A DNA stretch of 64,000 bases from Streptomyces akebiae. GTDB lineage: Bacteria; Actinomycetota; Actinomycetes; Streptomycetales; Streptomycetaceae. The translations under genes and the position numbers were made by a program. Shown here one piece after another: positions 51,620 to 60,803 of this stretch (position 1 is its first letter; every line of letters begins with the position of its first letter). The notes under the pieces are model-generated. The model did not search any database. It was not told the origin of the DNA and was given only the letters and a program-made list of their open reading frames with translations. The stretch lies in assembly GCF_019599145.1 (NCBI RefSeq), contig NZ_CP080647.1:5828001-5892000 (forward strand). The letters run 5' to 3'.

Positions 51620-52258
51620 ATGCGTGTCACCGTCTTCGGCGCGTCCGGTGCCATCGGCCGCCTGGTCGTCCAGCAGCTTCTGGACGACGGCCACCAGGTC
51701 ACCGCCCTGGTCCGCACACCGGCCAAGCTCGCCCTGACCCACTCCCATCTCACGGTCGTCGCCAGGCAGTTGTCCGACCGCGATGCCGTCGAGCAGGCCG
51801 TCAGTGGCGCCGACGCGGTGATCAGCGCGCTCGGCCCGTCCCTGAAACGGTCCACGACCGGCACCCAGGTGACGGACGGAACCCGCACCATCGTGCAGGC
51901 CATGGAGGCGCATGAGGTCACCCGGTTCATCGGCCTGGCCACGCCCTCGCTGGCCGATCCGCGGGACAGGCCGCACTGGAAGCACAAGGTGCTGCCCGTC
52001 GCCGCCGGCCTGATGTTCCCCAACGCGCTGGCCGAACTGAAGGGCATGACCGAGGCCGTCACCGGCTCCGATCTCGACTACACCATCGCCCGCATCACCA
52101 ACCCGACGAACAAGCCCGCCACCGGCCGCATCCGCTCGGGTTTCCTCGGCCACGACAAGGTCGCCTCCGCAATGACCCGCGCCGACATCGCCGCGTTCCT
52201 CGTCGCCCAGCTCACCGACACCCGCTACCGGCGGGCCATGCCCGCCATCAGCAACTGA
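51620..52258 (+). CDS. NmrA-like/atypical SDR NAD(P)H-binding protein
   Basis: A 212-residue Rossmann-fold protein with TVFGASGAIGRLVVQQLLDD at its start and no catalytic YxxxK, as in NmrA and related NAD(P)-binding sensors or reductases. Fourth gene of the operon; its last 25 codons are repeated as DNA 1280 bases downstream (see the 52181 repeat). Redox sensing or flavin/quinone reduction is possible. Confidence 0.85.
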   Translation: MRVTVFGASGAIGRLVVQQLLDDGHQVTALVRTPAKLALTHSHLTVVARQLSDRDAVEQAVSGADAVISALGPSLKRSTTGTQVTDGTRTIVQAMEAHEVTRFIGLATPSLADPRDRPHWKHKVLPVAAGLMFPNALAELKGMTEAVTGSDLDYTIARITNPTNKPATGRIRSGFLGHDKVASAMTRADIAAFLVAQLTDTRYRRAMPAISN

Positions 52259-52310
52259 GGCCAGGACCCGCCATGACCTTCGAAGCCGGCGGCCACTCAT
52301 TCGGCAACAA
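52181..52310 (+). repeat. 130-bp direct repeat, copy 1 (end of NmrA gene plus stub of LLM gene)
   Basis: Covers the last codons of the NmrA-like gene (RRAMPAISN) and a new start, ATG 52273, reading MTFEAGGHSFGN. This is a mutated copy of the first 12 codons of the LLM gene at 53555, after which it diverges (a 58-codon stub ending at 52449). Copy 2 is at 53461-53592. Confidence 0.8.
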
Positions 52311-52438
52311 GTCCTCAGCCGTCGTCACCGCGGTTCTGCGCGTGCTCGCCGTCGTCGTCGACCGGGGCCGCTTCGCCCCTCTGCGGCTGGTGAACCCGAT
52401 CCGCGTCGCCCACCGCACCTCCAGCCAGGAGCCCGCCC

Positions 52439-53401
52439 ATGTCGCCTGACCAACTGATGATGCGCGCCGCCCAGTACGACCGTTACGGAGGCCCCGAAGT
52501 GCTCTCCGTCGGTACCGTCCCGCGTCCGTCCCCCGGTCCGGGCCAGGTGCTCGTCCGGGTCCACGCATCCAGTGTCAACCCGGTCGAAACGAAGATCCGC
52601 TCCGGCGCGATGCGTCTGATGACCGGGCGGCGCTTCCCCAAACGCACCGGATTCGACTTCGCCGGAGAGGTGGTCGAACTCGGCAGCAAGGTCAGCGACG
52701 TCACGGTGGGCGAACACGTGTGGGGCATGCTCAGCGACTTCTCCGGACGAACGGGCGCGGCCGGCGAATACCTCCTGGCCAAACCCCAGTCCATCAGCAC
52801 CGCACCCAGCGGCACCGACCTGGTGGCAGCCGCCGCCCTGCCCTCGGTCGGCGTCACCGCACTGCGCGCCCTCCGCGACAGCCTGCGCCTGCGCCCGGGG
52901 CAACGACTGCTCGTGGTCGGCGCGAGCGGCGGCGTCGGCAGCACGGCGGTCCAACTGGCCCACGCCTGGGGAGCACACGTCACCACCATCGCCGGCGCCG
53001 CCAACGCCCCGTTCTGCCGCGAACTCGGCGCCGACGTGACCCTGGACTACGCCACCACCCCACCGAACTCCCTGAAAGGGAAGTTCGACGCCGTCCTCGA
53101 CTGCCACGGCTCCTCGGTCCGCGACTACCGCCGCGCCCTCCGCCCCGGCGGGCGCATCGCCTCGCCCTCCGCCGGCGCCATAACGTTCGCCCTGCTGTCC
53201 ACCGTCCTGCCCGGCCCGCGCGTACGCCTCCTCATGGCCAGCTCCCGACGCGCGGACCTGAAAACCCTCGCCGATCACGTGGACGGGAAAGACCTGCGCC
53301 CGGTCATCGAGCGCGTCTATCCCCTGGACGAGATCCAGGACGCCCACCGAGCCACCGAAACCGGCCACGCCCGCGGCAAGCGCGTCATCCGCCTCGTGTA
53401 G
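52439..53401 (+). CDS. Quinone-oxidoreductase-like MDR enzyme bracketed by direct repeats
   Basis: A 320-residue zinc-independent MDR enzyme. Catalytic-fold segment VLVRVHASSVNPVETKIRSG, nucleotide motif VVGASGGVGSTAVQLAHAWG. The ATG at 52439 has AGGAG eight bases upstream, inside the stub of the LLM gene. It resembles plant-type crotonoyl/2-methylene-furan reductases more than the gene at 49422. Its position between two copies of a 130-bp repeat indicates later insertion into the operon. Confidence 0.87.
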   Translation: MSPDQLMMRAAQYDRYGGPEVLSVGTVPRPSPGPGQVLVRVHASSVNPVETKIRSGAMRLMTGRRFPKRTGFDFAGEVVELGSKVSDVTVGEHVWGMLSDFSGRTGAAGEYLLAKPQSISTAPSGTDLVAAAALPSVGVTALRALRDSLRLRPGQRLLVVGASGGVGSTAVQLAHAWGAHVTTIAGAANAPFCRELGADVTLDYATTPPNSLKGKFDAVLDCHGSSVRDYRRALRPGGRIASPSAGAITFALLSTVLPGPRVRLLMASSRRADLKTLADHVDGKDLRPVIERVYPLDEIQDAHRATETGHARGKRVIRLV

Positions 53402-53460
53402 CGCCGAGGGGGTGTCGTCCGAGCTCTCTGCCGCTGGGAGTCGGTTCCGTTGTGAGCGGC

Positions 53461-53592
53461 GCCGACATCGCCGCGCTCCTTGTCCTCCCGGCTCACCCGC
53501 GCCCTCCACCGGCGAGCCATGCCCGCCATCAGCAACTCAAGCCAGGACTCCGCCATGACCTTCGAACTCGGCGTCTACTCCTTCGGCAACAC
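53461..53592 (+). repeat. 130-bp direct repeat, copy 2
   Basis: Matches 52181-52310 at most positions (GCCGACATCGCCGCG, GCCATGCCCGCCATCAGCAA and GCCATGACCTTCGAA are nearly exact). It repeats the 3' end of the NmrA-like gene in non-coding form, then leads into the intact LLM gene. Confidence 0.85.
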
Positions 53593-54595
53593 CCCGCGCC
53601 TGCCCGATGGCAGCCGCGGCCCCACCGCCCAGGCCATCCGCGACGTACTGGAAGCCATCAAGCTCGCCGACGAGGTGGGCCTGGACTTCTTCGGGGTGGG
53701 CGAGCACCACATGCGGGCGATGCCGCTGTCCTCGCCCACCTCCGTGGTCAACGCCGCCGCGGCCACCACCCACCGGATCAAGCTCGGCACCACGGTCACC
53801 GTCCTGTCGACCGACGACCCGATCCGGGTGTTCCAGCAGCTCGCGACCGCCGCTTCCCTCGCGCCCGGACGCATCGAAGCCGTGGCCGGACGCGGCTCGT
53901 CGACGATCACGTTCCCGTTGTTCGACCACAACGAGCACGACTACGACATGCTCTACGCGTCCAAACTCGCCCTGCTGATGGCGGTCAACGCCGGCGAGAA
54001 CATCACCTGGCACGGGCCCCACCGCAAGCGGCCGCTCCAGGATGTCACCGTCTTCCCCCGCCCCGAGGAACCGCTGAAGATCTGGCTCGGCACCGGCGGC
54101 AGCCCCGACTCGGTCTACCGCGCCGTCGAGCTCGGGCTGCCGATGTTCCTGGGTGTCCTCGGTGGCACGCCCGAGCACTGGGCGCGCTACGGGCACGCCT
54201 ACCGCGCCGCCTGGGACGAGGCCGGGCACCCCGCCGAGCGGGCCGACATCGCAGTGGCCGTGCACGGCTTCGTCGCCGAGTCCGCCACCCAGGCCCGGTC
54301 CACCTACCTGGAGTACGAGCACCGGATGATGGCCGAGGGCAGCGCCGAACTGGGCCGCCCCGCTCCCTCGCGCGCCGACCGAGCCGCAGCCATCGAACCC
54401 GGCGGCATGGTCTTCGTCGGCAGCCCCGACGAGATCGCCGACCGCATCCTCCACCTGCACGGGCTGCTCGGTCACACCCGCCAGATCCTGCAGATGGACG
54501 TCGGCGGCATGCCACAGCGCGACTTCCTGCGCGCCATCGAACTCCTCGGCACGAAAGTGCTGCCCCAGATCCGCGCCGAGCTGGCGAAACCATGA
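53555..54595 (+). CDS. LLM-class flavin-dependent oxidoreductase
   Basis: A 346-residue TIM-barrel F420/FMN-dependent monooxygenase of the luciferase-like group (FFGVGEHHMRAMPLSSPTSV, LGTTVTVLSTDDPIRVFQQL, GRGSSTITFPLFDH). Flavin supplied in trans. The ATG at 53555 is taken because upstream in-frame codons belong to the repeated NmrA end. It may act on an aromatic or ketone intermediate together with the dioxygenase downstream. Confidence 0.88.
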   Translation: MTFELGVYSFGNTPRLPDGSRGPTAQAIRDVLEAIKLADEVGLDFFGVGEHHMRAMPLSSPTSVVNAAAATTHRIKLGTTVTVLSTDDPIRVFQQLATAASLAPGRIEAVAGRGSSTITFPLFDHNEHDYDMLYASKLALLMAVNAGENITWHGPHRKRPLQDVTVFPRPEEPLKIWLGTGGSPDSVYRAVELGLPMFLGVLGGTPEHWARYGHAYRAAWDEAGHPAERADIAVAVHGFVAESATQARSTYLEYEHRMMAEGSAELGRPAPSRADRAAAIEPGGMVFVGSPDEIADRILHLHGLLGHTRQILQMDVGGMPQRDFLRAIELLGTKVLPQIRAELAKP

Positions 54596-54920
54596 GCAGG
54601 AACCGTCCCCACCACGGCAGCCGCCTACCGCCTCGCGATCTCCGCCATACGACCGGCTCGGCGCCCCGACCAGCGGGTGCCGCCTCCGCAAGCCCAGCGA
54701 TGTGCCCCCGGGCCGACCGCCGACCAATCCGGCGGACTCCGCGCCGCCGAGGTCGCCCTCGCCATCCGCGGGGAACCAGCCCCGCCGCCGCCCGAAGTGA
54801 CGGCGGCGTGAAGACCGTCGCCACCGGCTTACGCGCCCGTGGTCCGCCGACTCTCCTCATGCCCCGGGCGCCTGATGCCCGCCCTCAGTGATCCCCCCCA
54901 CCATGAAGGAGCAGACCGCA
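54596..54920. other. Intergenic, no gene seen
   Basis: About 325 bases of GC-rich sequence with no supported gene; presumably the dioxygenase promoter lies near 54850-54900. Confidence 0.5.
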
Positions 54921-55808
54921 ATGACCACGACCACCGATCCGTCCTACGTCGACCCGGCACTGATCAACCCCCGCGCGTTACGTCTCGTCGAGGCGTTCAA
55001 GGACGCCCTGGCCCGCCTCCGCGACGAGGAAGGGCTGACCTTCGACGACCTCAACGCCGTCACCGACCTGTTCCAGCAGCTCCAGAAGGCCACCGGCGCC
55101 CCCCTCGCGCTGGTCGCCATGCCCCTGTACGGCGAGCTGTTCCAGGGTGGCCGGGACGGCTACACCCCCTCCGAGGATGTCAAGAGCCCCACCGTCATCC
55201 CCGGTTCCCCGCGTATCGACAACCCCGGCACCCTGCCGATGCGGCCGGACGAGCCCGGCACCCCGCTGATCGTGTCCGGCCGCGTTCTGGACGGCCACGG
55301 TCAGCCGCTCGCGGGCGCCAGGCTGGAGATCTACCACGCGGCCAACAACGGCAACTACTCCGGTCTGTACGACGACGGAGTGCCCAAGTACAACCTGCGC
55401 GGGCACCTGTTCACCGACGCCGACGGCCACTACACCTTCACCACCGTCACCCCCGTCGCCTACGCCGACGAATACGCCATGGCGATCGACAGCGTCGTCG
55501 AGGCCGCCGCTGCCCTCGGCCGCAGCCTCTACCGTCCGGCCCACATCCACTACGAGGTCCACCACCCCGATCTGATCACCCCCTGGTTCGGCGAGATCTA
55601 CTTCAAGGGAGACCCCGTCATCCCCGTCGACTTCGTCGGCTCGAAGCTGGCCCACCCCGCCCTGCAGGCGGACACCGCCCTGCACGAGAACCCCGAGGAC
55701 ATAGCCGCCCACGGTTTCCAGGGCCCCTACCGGACCATGGAGTTCGACTTCGTCCTCAAGACCCGCACCAGCCCGGACACCATCACTCCGAAGGGGGAGA
55801 AGGCATGA
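54921..55808 (+). CDS. Intradiol ring-cleavage dioxygenase (catechol 1,2-dioxygenase-like)
   Basis: A 295-residue non-haem iron(III) enzyme that opens catechols between the hydroxyls. The N-terminal helical dimerisation domain is at residues 10-110; the barrel contains ligand-type residues Tyr in KYNLRGHLFTD, Tyr in TPVAYADEY and the His pair in RPAHIHYEV. Close to hydroxyquinol/catechol 1,2-dioxygenases. The ATG at 54921 follows AAGGAG; an upstream ATG (54903) lacks a site. Overlaps the next gene by four bases. Confidence 0.88.
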   Translation: MTTTTDPSYVDPALINPRALRLVEAFKDALARLRDEEGLTFDDLNAVTDLFQQLQKATGAPLALVAMPLYGELFQGGRDGYTPSEDVKSPTVIPGSPRIDNPGTLPMRPDEPGTPLIVSGRVLDGHGQPLAGARLEIYHAANNGNYSGLYDDGVPKYNLRGHLFTDADGHYTFTTVTPVAYADEYAMAIDSVVEAAAALGRSLYRPAHIHYEVHHPDLITPWFGEIYFKGDPVIPVDFVGSKLAHPALQADTALHENPEDIAAHGFQGPYRTMEFDFVLKTRTSPDTITPKGEKA

Positions 55809-56239
55809 CTCCCGAGGACGTCACGGCCTGGTCGCTGGCCCGGCTGAACACGGCCTTCTTCCACCGCTACGACCGCCGTGAGTACGACGAGCTCCTCGAA
55901 CTGTTCGCCCCCGACGCCCTGTACGAGGTCCGTGGACGCAAGCTGCGCGGCCATGCCGAGATCCTTGACGTGCTCAACGCCCGTTCCGGTCCCGAGGTGA
56001 CAATCCGCCACCTCGTCACCAACCAACAGTTCCATGGCATCGGGGACGGGACCGCCCAGGGCACCGTCACCTTCATCGCCTACGCCGGCCCCACCCCCGT
56101 CGACGAGGGCCCCGCCCTGTATCCGGCCGCGAACGCCGGACACATCCAGGAACTGAACGACCACTACCGGCTCGACAACGGGCACTGGAAGATCGCCCAC
56201 CGCGTGGTCCACCCGGTCCTCGCCCCAGCCCCCGCCTGA
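55805..56239 (+). CDS. NTF2-like (SnoaL/aromatic-dioxygenase small-subunit-type) protein
   Basis: A 144-residue cone-shaped NTF2 fold (LNTAFFHRYDRREYDELLEL, FAPDALYEVRGRKLRG, then NGHWKIAHRVVHPVLAP). Such proteins serve as isomerases/dehydratases or dioxygenase small subunits. Translationally coupled (ATGA) to the catechol dioxygenase, so probably in the same catabolic step sequence. Confidence 0.83.
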   Translation: MTPEDVTAWSLARLNTAFFHRYDRREYDELLELFAPDALYEVRGRKLRGHAEILDVLNARSGPEVTIRHLVTNQQFHGIGDGTAQGTVTFIAYAGPTPVDEGPALYPAANAGHIQELNDHYRLDNGHWKIAHRVVHPVLAPAPA

Positions 56240-56544
56240 TCACCCCCACGGTGTCGTCGTGTCTCGTCGGCGGGAGCCGTCTTGGCAGCTCCCGCCGACG
56301 AGCATCTGCCCGTTGAGGAAGAGCCGCGACCAGAGGCGGGACACGTCACGTGCCGTTGGCGCAGCGCGCTTTCCAAGCACGGGGTCACCAAAGCGCTGGA
56401 ACGGCACTACCGACGAAGAGACCCGACAGCCCTTTCAGGGCGTCACCGCAGGCGGTTCCGCCGGGGCCGCAGCGACAGCCAGTCGGCAATCCCACAAAAC
56501 GAAGATCAACTGCGACCTCCGTCAACTGACAAGGAGTCAAGAAC
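56240..56544. other. Intergenic, no gene seen
   Basis: About 305 bases without a supported gene; contains the promoter of the small secreted protein gene and a CACGTCACGTG element near 56342. Confidence 0.5.
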
Positions 56545-56823
56545 ATGCGACGCTCGGGAACGATGAAGCGCAGGGCCATGGGGGCACTTGTCGGGGGTGC
56601 CCTGTCCATAGCGACTCTGCTGGGCGCGAGCGGAGCCGCCAGCGCGGCCGGCTCCTTCTCGGTGACCGGTGGCGGACCGACGCCGCAGGCGGCGAATGAT
56701 GCTGCGGCGGCGAACGCGAGCGCTGCCTGTGGCGGCAGCTACGTCTACGACAGCCAGGGCAGCCTCGTCGGGAATCCGGGTGGCACCTGGTGGACCGCCA
56801 CCATATGGATCGAGTGCCTCTGA
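56545..56823 (+). CDS. Small secreted protein
   Basis: A 92-residue export candidate. Signal peptide of about 34 residues (LVGGALSIATLLGASGAASA), then a mature part of about 58 residues with two cysteines (AACGG and IECL) that could form a disulphide. The ATG at 56545 follows AAGGAG nine bases upstream. Family unnamed; typical of Streptomyces small extracellular proteins. Confidence 0.75.
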   Translation: MRRSGTMKRRAMGALVGGALSIATLLGASGAASAAGSFSVTGGGPTPQAANDAAAANASAACGGSYVYDSQGSLVGNPGGTWWTATIWIECL

Positions 56824-57063
56824 CGCCGGGTAACCGCCGTCAGGCAGGCCGATAAACCCCGACGCTCCCGGCGCGCGGAGAGGGCGCGGCGGGAGCCTCA
56901 CCGTCAGTGCGTTCCGTCGTCTCTGGCTCTGGGCTCTGGTCTCCGACCGTGGGCCTCTGCGACGTTACGACCGACCGCGAACGTGGCATGCGGCGGCGAG
57001 GAGCCCGGACTTCGCGTAGTTCCGGGGGAGGCGGTCTCCGTACCGTCGTACCACGTGACCGGT

Positions 57064-57441
57064 TCAGCCGACGGGCTGGTCGGCGGTCTTGGGGGAGGGA
57101 CCGTACTGGTTGGTGCCCGGGGTGCTGTCCACTGTCATGCCCAGGAGGTAGAGGACGGGGCCGACGGCCGGGATCAGGGCGATGAGCATCCTCCAGCCGG
57201 ACCTGCCGGTGTCGTGCAACCGGCGGACGGAGACGCTCAGCATCGGCACGATGAACGGCAGCAGGAAGACGCTGAGCAACGGAGCCTCGATCGCGAAGGC
57301 GACCCCGACGATCACGGCGGCGGCACCCATGTACAGCACCGAGAACCACCAGTACTCCGCGCGCCGTGCGCGACCGGAGAACGTGGCGAACTTGGAGGTG
57401 AGGCACGTGCGTGCCGCATCGGTCAACGACATGCTGGTCAC
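57064..57441 (-). CDS. DUF805 membrane protein
   Basis: A 125-residue, four-helix DUF805 protein (FATFSGRARRAEYWWFSVLY, RRLHDTGRSGWRMLIALIPA). Its start region (GAAAGGACCGCCGTGACCAG) is nearly identical to that of the SDR gene at 63691, indicating a shared promoter duplication. Function unknown. Confidence 0.85.
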   Translation of the reverse strand: MTSMSLTDAARTCLTSKFATFSGRARRAEYWWFSVLYMGAAAVIVGVAFAIEAPLLSVFLLPFIVPMLSVSVRRLHDTGRSGWRMLIALIPAVGPVLYLLGMTVDSTPGTNQYGPSPKTADQPVG

Positions 57442-57904
57442 GGCGGTCCTTTCGCAGAAGTGTCATGGGGGCACGGTGGATCGGGCGGTGAGAGTTCGGC
57501 CGTGCCTTCCGTGTCGGCAGTACGGCCCCCGCGGTGCAGGCCGTACGAGCCGTACGACGGGTCAGCACTTGGAGAGCTCTGCCCATCGCCGATTCGGATA
57601 GGTCGCTCCGTTTTCGTGAGCAGCGTAGCACGGGAAGTGGATAGGGTGATCCGATTTCTGGAGCGGGGCACCGGATGACCACGGGCCCTGGGGTTGCGCC
57701 GTAATGAGGCGTTTGCGGCCGTGGGACTCGACGGCCGCGCCAAGGGCACAGGACCTCTGCGCAAGGACTTCGACCCGTGTCCGGTACTGGTCCGCACGTC
57801 GGCGCCGTGTCCGCATGGTGCCGCGTCGTCGCTCCCGTGATCAATTGAGCGCGACGAGCCTGCGGATGCCGCGGAACCCCTTCGGGTCGGCCAGACCTCG
57901 TCCG
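57442..57904. pseudogene. Decayed TetR promoter/start region
   Basis: Bases 57590-57704 align with 63747-63860 around the TetR gene at the right edge: CGGATAGGTC at the left, TGGATAGGGTGATCCGAT in the middle, then ATGACCACGGGCCCTGG (compare ATGACCCCTGGCCCC). Here the frame reads MTTGPGVAP and stops at TAA. Two GGATAG-type operators remain (57596-57609 and 57639-57652). The rest of the gap holds no gene. Confidence 0.65.
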
Positions 57905-58822
57905 TCACCGCACTTTCAGGACGGTCTTCCCCAGCGAGTGGCCGGCTTCGACCGCAGTGAGAGCCATCGCGGCCTCGGTGAAGGGCGCGACCTTCGTGAC
58001 GTGGGGGTCGAGCATGCCGGACTCGACCAGTTCGGCGAGAGGGGCGAGTGCCTCCCCGTTCTGCGCCACCTGGAAGTAGTCACCGCCGAGTTCGGACGCT
58101 GCCGTCGGATCCACCGCGGTGACGATCCTGGACTTGTCCACGGCGAGACCGGCGACGGCGTACAGGGCGTCGCCGCCGACCAGGTCGAGGATGGCGTCCA
58201 CGCCGTTCGGGGTTACCGCGGCTACCCGCTCGGCCACTCCTTGTCCGTAGGCGACGTGGGTGGCCCCGAGGGAAGAGGCGAACTCCGCCTTGCCCGGACT
58301 GGCGGTGCCGATCACGGTGACGCCCAGGTCGCGGGCGATCTGCAGGGCGGCGACGCCGATACCGCCACCGGCTCCGTTCACCAGCAGGGTGGCACCGGGC
58401 GTGAGGTTCAGCCGGTCTATGCCCTGGTGGGCGGTGGCCGCCGACACCGACAGGGCCGCGGCGTCCGTGAACGACACGGCGGTCGGCTTGTGTGCCGCGG
58501 TCTGGGCGGGCAGCAGCGCGTGTTCGGCGTAGCCGCCGGCCAACGGCAGGGCCCCGAAAACCTCGTCTCCGATCCCGAACCCCTCGACCCCGTCGCCGAT
58601 CTCTTCGACGACGCCGGAGACCTCTGTACCCAAGACTGCCGGCAGTGTCAGAGGAAGGACCGCCCGCAGGTAGCCGGCGCGTACCTTCCAGTCGACCGGG
58701 TTCACCCCGGCCGCGTGCACCGCGACCAGAAGCTGACCCGGCCCCGGAACGGGCCTGGGCAGATCGACGAAGGTCTGCGTCTCGGGACCGCCGTACTCGG
58801 TGAAGACGTATGCCTTGGACAT
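57905..58822 (-). CDS. Quinone-oxidoreductase-like MDR enzyme
   Basis: A 305-residue NADP-dependent MDR enzyme (LLVAVHAAGVNPVDWKVRAG; nucleotide motif LVNGAGGGIGVAALQIARDL), third of its kind in the window. The ATG at 58822 follows GAGGAG. It runs toward the decayed TetR region and lies 398 bases downstream of the aldehyde dehydrogenase gene on the same strand. Confidence 0.88.
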   Translation of the reverse strand: MSKAYVFTEYGGPETQTFVDLPRPVPGPGQLLVAVHAAGVNPVDWKVRAGYLRAVLPLTLPAVLGTEVSGVVEEIGDGVEGFGIGDEVFGALPLAGGYAEHALLPAQTAAHKPTAVSFTDAAALSVSAATAHQGIDRLNLTPGATLLVNGAGGGIGVAALQIARDLGVTVIGTASPGKAEFASSLGATHVAYGQGVAERVAAVTPNGVDAILDLVGGDALYAVAGLAVDKSRIVTAVDPTAASELGGDYFQVAQNGEALAPLAELVESGMLDPHVTKVAPFTEAAMALTAVEAGHSLGKTVLKVR

Positions 58823-59219
58823 GGCTCCTCGTTCTGCTGGATGTGGGGAAGACTCGGGTGGCTGGAAAGTCGGGAACTCGGGCGTGAACCGCGAAGCGGT
58901 GTCGCTGGTCTGGGCGGGCAGGTCCCGGTACAGCGGGGCGATCTTTGTCGGGAGGGGCCGTGGCAAGCTTCTGGGCCGCCCTCGCGGGTCCGCACGGTGA
59001 TCGCCGTGGCCTGCCTCGCTCCGGTCCGACGGATGCCGCCCCAGGGCCGCGGCGGAGAAATTCCCCGGCAGCTGAGCCGCCGTTCTGGATTCGCGCTCTG
59101 TCTTCGATCACTCGCCGGCCGCACCGGAGGCCCGCCGAGTCGAGGAACCTCCGGCGCGGTGGCGTGCGGTTGGCTCGGGTCCGTCTCCGCGTCGTCGGAC
59201 CCGGGGTGTCCGCGTGACG
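58823..59219. other. Intergenic, no gene seen
   Basis: About 400 bases of GC-rich sequence between two leftward genes without supported coding or repeats. Confidence 0.5.
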
Positions 59220-60701
59220 TCAGAGCGTCACAACCGGCTCGCCATCGAGGAAGATCGCGTGCGTGTTGTAGAACGCGTCGAGACCTTCGGGGCCGAGTTC
59301 GCGCCCGTAACCGGACTGCTTGACGCCGCCGAACGGCACCCCGAGGTCGATGGTGATGCCGTTGTTGATCGAGACCGTACCGCTGCGGATCTTGCGGGCG
59401 ACCTCCAGCGCATGCTGCTCGTCAGCGCCGTAGACAGCAGCGTTGAGCCCGAACTCGGTGTGGTTGGCCAGCCGGATCGCCTCGGCCTCGTCGCGGTAGG
59501 TCAGCACCGCGGTCACCGGGCCGAAGATCTCCTCCTGCGCGACACGGGAGTCGGGCGACACGTCAGTGATGATGGTCGGTGAGACGTAGTAGCCCTTGTC
59601 GAACCCGGGCGCGCGGCCACCGCCGACGGCGAATGTCGCGCCTTCCTGCCGGGCCGTCTCGAAGAAGCCGAGGACCTTGTCGTAGTGCGCCTTGTTGATC
59701 ATCGGGCCGACCACCGCGTCCGGGTCGTGCGGATCTCCGACCTTGACCTGTGCGAACGCGTCGGCCAGTGCCCCGACGATCTCGTCCTTGCGGCTTTCCG
59801 GAACGATCAGCCGGCTCGGATCCGTGCACTGCGCGCCGTTGTTGTTGCAGACGTTGATCGGCAGGGTGTAGACGAGCCGTTCGAGATCCGCGTCCGGCAG
59901 GATCACCGCCGGGGACTTTCCGCCGAGTTCGAGCGTGACCTGCTTGAGTGTGGGCGCCGCGGCCGCGGCGATGGCGCGCCCGACGCCCGTCGATCCGGTG
60001 AACGTCACCTTGTCCACGCCCGGGTGGCTGACGAGCTGCTGGCTCTGCTCAGGACCGGCGGTGAGGACGTTGATCACGCCGGCCGGCAGGCCGACCTTGA
60101 GCGCGGCGTCCGCGATGTAGCCGGCGCTCAACGGCGAGAAGTCGGACGGCTTCATGATGATCGTGCAGCCGGCCAGGAGCGCCGGAGGAAGCTTGAAGGC
60201 GGCAAGACCGAGCGGCGCGTTCCACGGCACGATCGCGGCCACGACACCGACGGGCCGTTTCTCGATGCGCGCGGTGACACCGCTCAGGCCGGTGCGGACC
60301 TCCTGGAGCTCGGTCGAGTCGGCGAGGCTCGCGTAGTAGCGCAACAGACCGGCGAAGGCCAGAGGGTTTCCGCGGGCGGCACCGATGACCAGCCCGGTCT
60401 CGGCCATCACCAACTCGGCGATGACGTCCGTGTGCTGCTCGATCTCGTCGGCGAGCGCGAGCATGTAGTCGGCTCGCTCCTTCACGGACAGCTGAGGCCA
60501 CGGCCCCTCGTCGAACGCGGTCCGCGCGGCCCGCACCGCGGCATCCACGTCGGCACTCGATGCCAGTGCGACCCTGCCGAACGGCTCTTCCGTCGCCGGA
60601 TTGACCAGCGACTCTGAGCGGCCGTCCGCGCTCGGGCGCCATTCGTTGTCGATGAACAGGTCACGCTCGATCACGGGGGTCGGTCGACCTTGCTGAGGCA
60701 T
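59220..60701 (-). CDS. NAD(P)-dependent aldehyde dehydrogenase
   Basis: A 493-residue enzyme of normal family length. The general base is Glu in LELGGKSPAV (about residue 256), the catalytic Cys is in NNNGAQCTDPSR (about 290), and the cofactor loop FTGSTGVGRAIA is present. Typical motifs VPWNAPLGLAAFKLPPAL and EEIFGPV are kept. Oxidises aldehydes to acids. The ATG at 60701 follows AAGGAG. Divergent from a TetR gene, with a strong palindrome between them. Confidence 0.93.
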   Translation of the reverse strand: MPQQGRPTPVIERDLFIDNEWRPSADGRSESLVNPATEEPFGRVALASSADVDAAVRAARTAFDEGPWPQLSVKERADYMLALADEIEQHTDVIAELVMAETGLVIGAARGNPLAFAGLLRYYASLADSTELQEVRTGLSGVTARIEKRPVGVVAAIVPWNAPLGLAAFKLPPALLAGCTIIMKPSDFSPLSAGYIADAALKVGLPAGVINVLTAGPEQSQQLVSHPGVDKVTFTGSTGVGRAIAAAAAPTLKQVTLELGGKSPAVILPDADLERLVYTLPINVCNNNGAQCTDPSRLIVPESRKDEIVGALADAFAQVKVGDPHDPDAVVGPMINKAHYDKVLGFFETARQEGATFAVGGGRAPGFDKGYYVSPTIITDVSPDSRVAQEEIFGPVTAVLTYRDEAEAIRLANHTEFGLNAAVYGADEQHALEVARKIRSGTVSINNGITIDLGVPFGGVKQSGYGRELGPEGLDAFYNTHAIFLDGEPVVTL

Positions 60702-60744
60702 GGAGAACTCCTTGGGGGCGATAATGGGTTGACCTATCCATTTA

Positions 60745-60764
60745 TTTGGACGGCCATGTCCAAA
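60745..60764. promoter_or_regulatory. TetR operator candidate TTTGGAC-N6-GTCCAAA
   Basis: Perfect 7-base arms around GGCCAT in the 102-base spacer between aldehyde dehydrogenase and TetR genes. A half site (CTGTCCAG, 60779) and a CTATCC half site (60734) are nearby. Confidence 0.75.
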
Positions 60765-60803
60765 GTAACAGACGTGCCTGTCCAGAACTACTAGACTGAG
60801 CTC

